From assembly GCA_016929775.1 (NCBI GenBank), contig JAFGIE010000231.1, positions 1 through 18,806 of the forward strand: a stretch of DNA of 18,806 nucleotides, given 5' to 3'. Below the pieces are notes generated by a model that had not been told where the DNA came from, did no database searches, and saw nothing but the letters and a program-made list of their open reading frames with translations. Each line of letters opens with the position of its first letter. Positions within the stretch are counted from its first letter, which is position 1. Both the position numbers and the translations under genes were made by a program. Positions 14,914 to 18,806 of the stretch are shown here, one piece after another. The stretch is from Anaerolineae bacterium (GTDB taxonomy: Bacteria; Chloroflexota; Anaerolineae; JAFGEY01).

Positions 14914-15918
14914 ATGGCATTCGACCGTCTCGGTGATCTGCTGGGCGCGGTCCGGCACAGCAGGCAACTCTTGATCATCCCGCACAACGACCCCGATCCC
15001 GATGCGATCGCGAGCGCGGTCGCGCTGCGCTACCTGCTGGGCGAGCGGGCAGGCGTCGAGAGCCGCATCACGTACCGGGGCGTCGTCGGCAGGGCGGAGA
15101 ACAAGGCCTTGCTGGACTACCTCGAATGGCCGCTCACCCATCTCCACTTTGCCCAGCCCTGTCCTCCGCTGCCGACGGCGCTGATCGACACCCAACCGGG
15201 TGCGGGGAACAATGCGCTCCCCGCACAGTGCGAACTCGTGGTCGTGATCGATCACCATCCGCTGCGCGAGGAGACGGTGCACGCCGCATTCCGCGACGTG
15301 CGTCCCGGCATTGGCGCGACCTCGACCCTGCTCACCGGCTACATTCGCGCCGCGGGCATCGATCCGCCGCCATGGCTGGCAACGGCGCTCTTTTACGGGA
15401 TCAAGACCGACACCATGGGACTCAGCCGGGGGATCTGCGAGCTCGACGTGGACGCGTACTTTTACCTCCAGCACAAGATCGACATGGAGGCCCTGGTCCA
15501 GATCGAGCGCGCACGTGTGCCGCCCCAGTACTTCCAGAGCCTGGTCGCCGCGCTGCAGGCAGCCCAGGTCTACGATCGCGTCGTCGTGTCCTACCTGGGC
15601 GCGATGCACTACCCGGGCCTTGCCGCCGAGATGGCGGACCTGCTCTTGCGCCTCGACGGGATCGAGTGGGTGATCTGCCTTGGCACATTCCGGGACGAGC
15701 TGATCCTCTCGGTGCGGAACACCCACGACAAGGACGCCGAGCGGGTGGTGCAAGGGATCGTGCGCGGACGGGGCACGGCGGGCGGTCACGGCGCGATGGC
15801 GGGCGGACAGGTGCCCCTCCAGGAAGGCGATCCCGACGCCCTTGCCCGCGACCTGGCGCAGCAGGCGCTTGCGTGCCTGGGGCTCCCGCCGGATACACAG
15901 GGTCAGCCGCTGGTCTGA
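14914..15918 (+). CDS. DHH family phosphoesterase, NrnA-like
   Basis: A 334-aa DHH/DHHA1 phosphoesterase of the oligoribonuclease/pAp-phosphatase type. Metal-binding motifs of the DHH domain are HNDPDPDA (residues 24-31), DTQ (92-94), the signature DHHP (113-116) and KTDT (164-167). The C-terminal DHHA1 substrate-binding domain ends with GGHGAMAGGQV (290-300). The family hydrolyses nanoRNA, 3'-phosphoadenosine 5'-phosphate or cyclic-dinucleotide breakdown products with Mn2+; which one applies is not visible. The ATG at 14914 stands behind AGAGGGG; a TTG at 14884 would add ten residues. It follows the MscS-ParB gene by 82 nt on the same strand and could be part of that transcript. An imperfect repeat TTGTC-tgg-GACAA lies at 14884-14896, just upstream. 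The downstream gene is convergent. Confidence 0.92.
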   Translation: MAFDRLGDLLGAVRHSRQLLIIPHNDPDPDAIASAVALRYLLGERAGVESRITYRGVVGRAENKALLDYLEWPLTHLHFAQPCPPLPTALIDTQPGAGNNALPAQCELVVVIDHHPLREETVHAAFRDVRPGIGATSTLLTGYIRAAGIDPPPWLATALFYGIKTDTMGLSRGICELDVDAYFYLQHKIDMEALVQIERARVPPQYFQSLVAALQAAQVYDRVVVSYLGAMHYPGLAAEMADLLLRLDGIEWVICLGTFRDELILSVRNTHDKDAERVVQGIVRGRGTAGGHGAMAGGQVPLQEGDPDALARDLAQQALACLGLPPDTQGQPLV

Positions 15919-15933
15919 CCGCGCCTACGCCCA

Positions 15934-15951
15934 CGCCCCGCGCAAGGGGCG
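15934..15951. terminator. Weak hairpin between convergent genes
   Basis: CGCCCC and GGGGCG form a 6-bp stem with a 6-nt loop in the 56-bp gap between the converging DHH and plsY genes. No T tract follows on either strand. It may end both transcripts, but support is limited to the stem. Confidence 0.35.
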
Positions 15952-15974
15952 GGACTGCGTCGCCGTCCGCCCAG

Positions 15975-16634
15975 CTAGGGCGCCAGTCCGGTGCGCGGGC
16001 CTTCACCTACCTCTGCCGCGCCATACCAGTCGTCGCGCGAGACCCCACCCCAGCCCGAGGAGACCCACACCCGGCGCTGCCGCGCCCGGTCCTGCAGCTT
16101 GCGGACCAGGATCAGCAGGAACAGGGCGAGGGCATAGAGCGCTGCCCACCACGGATGGCCAAAGGCCAAGGGCAGCGCGATGGCGGCGATCGCCGCGGCG
16201 TACGTGCTGCGATCGAGGTTTCGCAGTAGGGCGTGGGCAGCGCCCCACACCACGACCCCGACCAGTCCGGGCAGCGGCATCCACGCCACGAGCACGCCGA
16301 CGGTCGCGGACAGCCCTTTGCCGCCCGCCCGGAAGCGCGTGTAGAGGGGGTAATCGTGCCCCAGGACGGCGGCGAGCCCGGCGAGCATGATCGCGGTGGG
16401 ACTGGCGTCCAGCGCACGCGAGAGAAGCACCGGAACCGCCCCCTTGGCTGCGTCGAGGGCAAAGACCAGGACACCCCACCACGGTCCGACGACATGCCAC
16501 ACGTTGCGCGCCCCGATGTTGCCGTTCCCAACCCGGCGCAGGTCTGGGATGCCGCGCCAGCGCGCAACGAGATGGGCGAACGGGATCGAGCCGAAGAGAT
16601 ATCCGACGACGACGGCAATCTCTGCGATCCGCAC
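15975..16634 (-). CDS. plsY: Glycerol-3-phosphate acyltransferase PlsY
   Basis: A 219-aa integral membrane acyltransferase that transfers an acyl group from acyl-phosphate to glycerol-3-phosphate, the first step of phospholipid synthesis. The three diagnostic motifs are present: GSIPFA (15-20), GNGNIGARNVW (36-46) and GHDYP with FRAGGKGLS (92-96 and 101-109). About five hydrophobic segments are visible. The GTG at 16634 lies behind AGGAGG with 7 nt spacing and puts the first helix at the normal distance from motif 1; an extension to 16691 is unlikely. The C-terminus carries about 35 extra residues after the last helix (from QDRARQRR onward), rich in Gly, Ser and Trp, longer than in typical PlsY of about 200 aa. 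It lies 129 nt after the DUF3795 gene with no obvious functional link. Confidence 0.95.
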   Translation of the reverse strand: MRIAEIAVVVGYLFGSIPFAHLVARWRGIPDLRRVGNGNIGARNVWHVVGPWWGVLVFALDAAKGAVPVLLSRALDASPTAIMLAGLAAVLGHDYPLYTRFRAGGKGLSATVGVLVAWMPLPGLVGVVVWGAAHALLRNLDRSTYAAAIAAIALPLAFGHPWWAALYALALFLLILVRKLQDRARQRRVWVSSGWGGVSRDDWYGAAEVGEGPRTGLAP

Positions 16635-16763
16635 GTTGTCCCTCCTGGCGGAATCCCACCACATCCCCTGTGCGGCGCCCACGAGCGCCAAAGCCAGCGC
16701 GGCGTAGGAGACAATGTCGCCCCGCGAGCCAAAAGCCCAATCGCGATGTGCGTGGCGTGCGCG

Positions 16764-17105
16764 CTATGCCCGGAGCGCACGCTGCATCTCGATCAGCCGC
16801 TCCGTCGTCCCAGGAGGCGCCTGGGCGAGGTGCTCGCAGGGCAGGTCGTCGCAGTAGGCGCAGTTGGCATAGCCGCGCGCGATGCAGCACGCCCGGATCG
16901 GGCAGTCGACGCACCACTTGAACACGCGCCCCTCGCCCTGCGCGCAGCCGTCGCAGGGCACGTCCGCGACGGTGACCTCGTACGCTTCGCTGTTCCACTC
17001 GGCGGCGACCGCCGCCATCCGATCCAGGTCGCCCGACTGTGTCGCCAGGTAGGCTGGACATGCCGCACAGTCCAGACCACAGTACGCGATCAGAGATCGC
17101 ACCAT
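16764..17105 (-). CDS. DUF3795 cysteine-rich protein
   Basis: A 113-aa protein matching DUF3795. The N-terminal signature YCGLDCAACPAY gives Cys9, Cys13 and Cys16. Further pairs are CDGC, CVDC, CC and CAYC, then a single Cys in LPCEHL, twelve cysteines in all. Such spacing suggests zinc or iron-sulphur binding; the family has no assigned function. The protein is soluble with a Glu/Arg-rich C-terminal helix. The ATG at 17105 follows AGGAGA. A longer frame from 17174 would include the GC-rich hairpin at 17128-17155 and is rejected. It stands between plsY and the YjjG-like gene on the same strand, but wide gaps (129 and 234 nt) argue against tight operon coupling. Confidence 0.88.
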   Translation of the reverse strand: MVRSLIAYCGLDCAACPAYLATQSGDLDRMAAVAAEWNSEAYEVTVADVPCDGCAQGEGRVFKWCVDCPIRACCIARGYANCAYCDDLPCEHLAQAPPGTTERLIEMQRALRA

Positions 17106-17127
17106 GATCCGCTCTCCTTTCCCGCCC

Positions 17128-17155
17128 CTCCTCGCGGGCGCACGCCCGCGGGGAG
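17128..17155 (-). other. Strong GC hairpin upstream of the DUF3795 gene
   Basis: A 12-bp stem with one G-U type pair and a GCAC loop: the left arm is CTCCTCGCGGGC and the right arm is GCCCGCGGGGAG. It ends 22 nt before the DUF3795 start codon. It could be the terminator of the upstream YjjG-like gene or a leader structure. No T tract follows on the minus strand. The rest of the 234-bp gap (17106-17339) holds nothing else I can support. Confidence 0.5.
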
Positions 17156-17339
17156 ATGGACGGCAGTCGCACACACTGGGTCGCCGGGATCGACGCGTCC
17201 ACCAGGCAGCCCCCAGAGCTATAGGTCACAGGACTCGCGCACCAACAGCGCCGCCCCCTCGTGCGTGACCAGGCCCAGCACGATCGACATCCGACCCAGC
17301 GCTGCCCGACCCGCCTCTCCTGCCGTGACCGGCGACTGT

Positions 17340-18032
17340 CTAGTCGCCCAACACGATCGCCGGGAGCACGCCCAGATCGTCGATCTCGTAACAGACGTCA
17401 ACCGGTGGGTCGCGCGGCGCGCCCGACGGGTTGTACCAACAGGTGTCGATCCCGTACGCCAGCCCTCCCCGCATATCGGAGGTCAGGCTGTCGCCGACGA
17501 TCAGGACCTCATACTTGTCCGGGTGGCCCATCGCCTCGAACGCCGCGTCAAAGATCCCCCTGTCCGGTTTGGCCGACCCCACCTCTTCCGAGATCAGCAC
17601 CGCGCTCAGATAGGGGGCGAGGGACGATCGGCGCAGGCGCGAGCGCTGCACGTCCTTCAGGCCATTCGTGATCAGGGCCATGCCGACCTGCCCATATAGG
17701 CGGCGCACGACGTCCGCCGCCCCATCGATCAGGTCGGCGCGCTCGCCGAGGTGCGCCAGGTAGCGCGCGCTGAAGGAGTTGGGATCGAGGTCGACGCCCA
17801 GGGCCTGGAAGAGACGGCGAAAGCGCTCGGTCCGCAGCGCCTCGGCTGCGATCTCGCCCCGTTCAAAAGCACGCCAGATCGCGCTATTGATCCGCCGGTA
17901 GGCGTCGCTGTAGGCGATCTCGTAGCCGACGCCGTACGCGTCAAAGGTCGTCGCCAGCGCGATCTCCTCGGCGGCGTCATAGTCGAACAGCGTCCCATCG
18001 GCGTCCCACAACAACCAGCGATAGCGCGTCAT
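17340..18032 (-). CDS. yjjG: HAD-family nucleotidase, YjjG-like
   Basis: A 230-aa haloacid-dehalogenase-fold phosphatase close to E. coli YjjG, a 5'-nucleotidase that clears non-canonical pyrimidine nucleotides (dUMP, dTMP, 5-fluoro analogues). Motif I is WDADGTLFDYD with Asp10 (nucleophile) and Asp12. A helical cap (~20-100) follows, then motif II ITNG (121-124), motif III SAKPD with Lys155, and motif IV GDSLTSD (180-186). The block LISEEVGSAKP and the GG-x-A-G-TCWYN segment (ending near residue 201) also match YjjG. The protein is soluble. The ATG at 18032 is preceded by AGGGGGTG. It lies 183 nt after the response regulator stop. I see no clear promoter there, only short inverted repeats (for example CCGGGC/GCCCGG around 18098-18136). 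Confidence 0.9.
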   Translation of the reverse strand: MTRYRWLLWDADGTLFDYDAAEEIALATTFDAYGVGYEIAYSDAYRRINSAIWRAFERGEIAAEALRTERFRRLFQALGVDLDPNSFSARYLAHLGERADLIDGAADVVRRLYGQVGMALITNGLKDVQRSRLRRSSLAPYLSAVLISEEVGSAKPDRGIFDAAFEAMGHPDKYEVLIVGDSLTSDMRGGLAYGIDTCWYNPSGAPRDPPVDVCYEIDDLGVLPAIVLGD

Positions 18033-18215
18033 GTCGCGCGTTCACCCCCTAGAGATGACAAGCATGGAAGGAGGCAGCCCTGCGGCAGACGAACGGCCCT
18101 GCCACGCCGGGCGCATGGGGTCGTGAGAGGCCCGGTATCGCGCGCTCGCACGTGCTGGGCCCGTGCGTGGAGTCTCGGCGCGCCCGGCTGCCCTCCGGGA
18201 AAGGCGTCCCCTGGC

Positions 18216-18806
18216 TCAGGGCTCGCTCACCTCAAAGTAGTAGCCCTCGCCGCGCACCGAGTGGATGTAGCGCGGGGCACTGAGGTCTGGCTCGATCTTG
18301 CGCCGGAGCCGGTAGACGCACTGCTTGACCAGGTCGGTCTGTCCCATGCGCTCGGTGCCCCAGACCTGCGCCAGGATCGCATTCGGGCTGAGCACTTGGC
18401 CCGCGTGCCGGAGCAGCAGCTCGAGCAGCCCGAACTCCTTGGGGGGCAGGTAGACATGCCTGCCGTCCAACACGACCTCGCGCCGGTCCCCATTGAGCAA
18501 GACCGAGGCGTCTGGGCTGAGATAGGTGCGCGTGCCCGACTTGGCTTCGCTCGCGCTGCGCAGGCGGGCGTACAGGCGGCTGACGAGCTCGGAGGGACGG
18601 AACGGCTTGGTGATATAGTCGTCCGCCCCCGCGGCAAAGCCCCGCACGACGTCCTCAGGGTCATCCGCCTTGCCGGTGTAGAGCAGGATGGGCAGGTCCG
18701 TGAGCTCGCGGATGCGGCGGCAGACCTCGAACCCGTCCATCTCGGGCATGACGACGTCGAGCAGGACGGCGTCGGGGCGCTCCTGGTAACAGGCGCGCAA
18801 TCCAGA
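18216..18806 (-). CDS. OmpR/PhoB-family response regulator (partial)
   Basis: A response regulator whose N-terminus lies beyond the window end; 196 residues are seen, so about 40 are missing. The receiver half keeps the phosphoacceptor Asp in LLDVVMPEMDGFEV, the switch Thr in YTGKADD and the conserved Lys in TKPFRPSEL. The C-terminal half is a winged-helix DNA-binding domain (LPPKEFGLLELLLRHAGQVL; VYRLRRKIEPD; IHSVRGEGYYF). It should bind DNA when phosphorylated. Its kinase is not in view: a partner may be upstream beyond the window, or it could be the orphan kinase at 11636-13615, although distance and strand argue against a simple pair. The open frame runs through position 18806 without a start codon of its own that fits the receiver fold. 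Confidence 0.93.
   Translation of the reverse strand, partial: SGLRACYQERPDAVLLDVVMPEMDGFEVCRRIRELTDLPILLYTGKADDPEDVVRGFAAGADDYITKPFRPSELVSRLYARLRSASEAKSGTRTYLSPDASVLLNGDRREVVLDGRHVYLPPKEFGLLELLLRHAGQVLSPNAILAQVWGTERMGQTDLVKQCVYRLRRKIEPDLSAPRYIHSVRGEGYYFEVSEP

Noticed and set aside
13548..14987. Long minus-strand open frame opposite the MscS-ParB gene (479 codons)
   Set aside because: It is the antisense shadow of a gene with strong family motifs; its translation is Arg/Asp/His-rich with no recognisable domain, as expected in GC-rich DNA.
16233..17699. Long plus-strand open frame opposite plsY, DUF3795 and yjjG (488 codons)
   Set aside because: It covers three recognised genes and their intergenic gaps on the other strand; composition is that of an antisense shadow.
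11636..18806. Pairing of the histidine kinase with the response regulator at 18216-18806
   Set aside because: They are 4.6 kb apart on opposite strands with unrelated genes between; nothing in the sequence links them.

Overview
The window is GC-rich bacterial chromosomal DNA, densely coding, with intact reading frames and no rRNA, tRNA, CRISPR array or transposon that I could see. The gene mix (a DUF2087-type ArsR regulator, a short SSB with a DIPF tip, an AP-superfamily COG3379-like phosphohydrolase, a DRL/SAF-type oxidoreductase, DUF4432 and a GHL-like TIM barrel) and the GC-rich composition suggest a Chloroflexota (Anaerolineae-like) genome. That assignment is an inference. Several promoters are close to the sigma-70 consensus, and several carry an extended -10 (TGnTATAAT).

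Layout. 50-1515: two minus-strand genes, an SDR oxidoreductase and a GNAT acetyltransferase. 1532-2278: a consensus promoter, a 26-bp palindromic operator candidate and an ArsR/DUF2087 repressor. 2294-4942: a two-gene operon of mannitol-1-phosphate 5-dehydrogenase (mtlD) and a cytoplasmic AP-superfamily phosphohydrolase, which could together make mannitol from fructose-6-phosphate. 4951-5888: a single-pass membrane protein with a pentapeptide repeat. 6030-6506: ssb on the minus strand with a strong promoter. 6802-7767: a TIM-barrel glycoside-hydrolase-like protein. 7846-11405: a minus-strand operon of an Asp-box beta-propeller, a DUF4432 sugar-epimerase-like protein and a DRL-like oxidoreductase, probably for an uncharacterised sugar or sugar acid. 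11636-14831: a Cache/HAMP sensor histidine kinase followed 10 nt later by an MscS-type channel. 14914-15918: a DHH phosphoesterase of the NrnA type. 15975-18806: four minus-strand genes, namely plsY, a DUF3795 cysteine-rich protein, a YjjG-like nucleotidase and an OmpR-type response regulator cut by the window end.

The most unusual item is the MscS protein at 13626-14831. It carries a ParB-type N-terminal domain fused to its cytoplasmic C-terminus and sits in tandem with a membrane sensor kinase. This looks like a membrane-tension channel joined to a nucleotide- or DNA-associated domain. Together with mtlD (a possible compatible-solute gene) it gives the window an osmotic-stress flavour, but no regulatory link among these genes is shown by the sequence.
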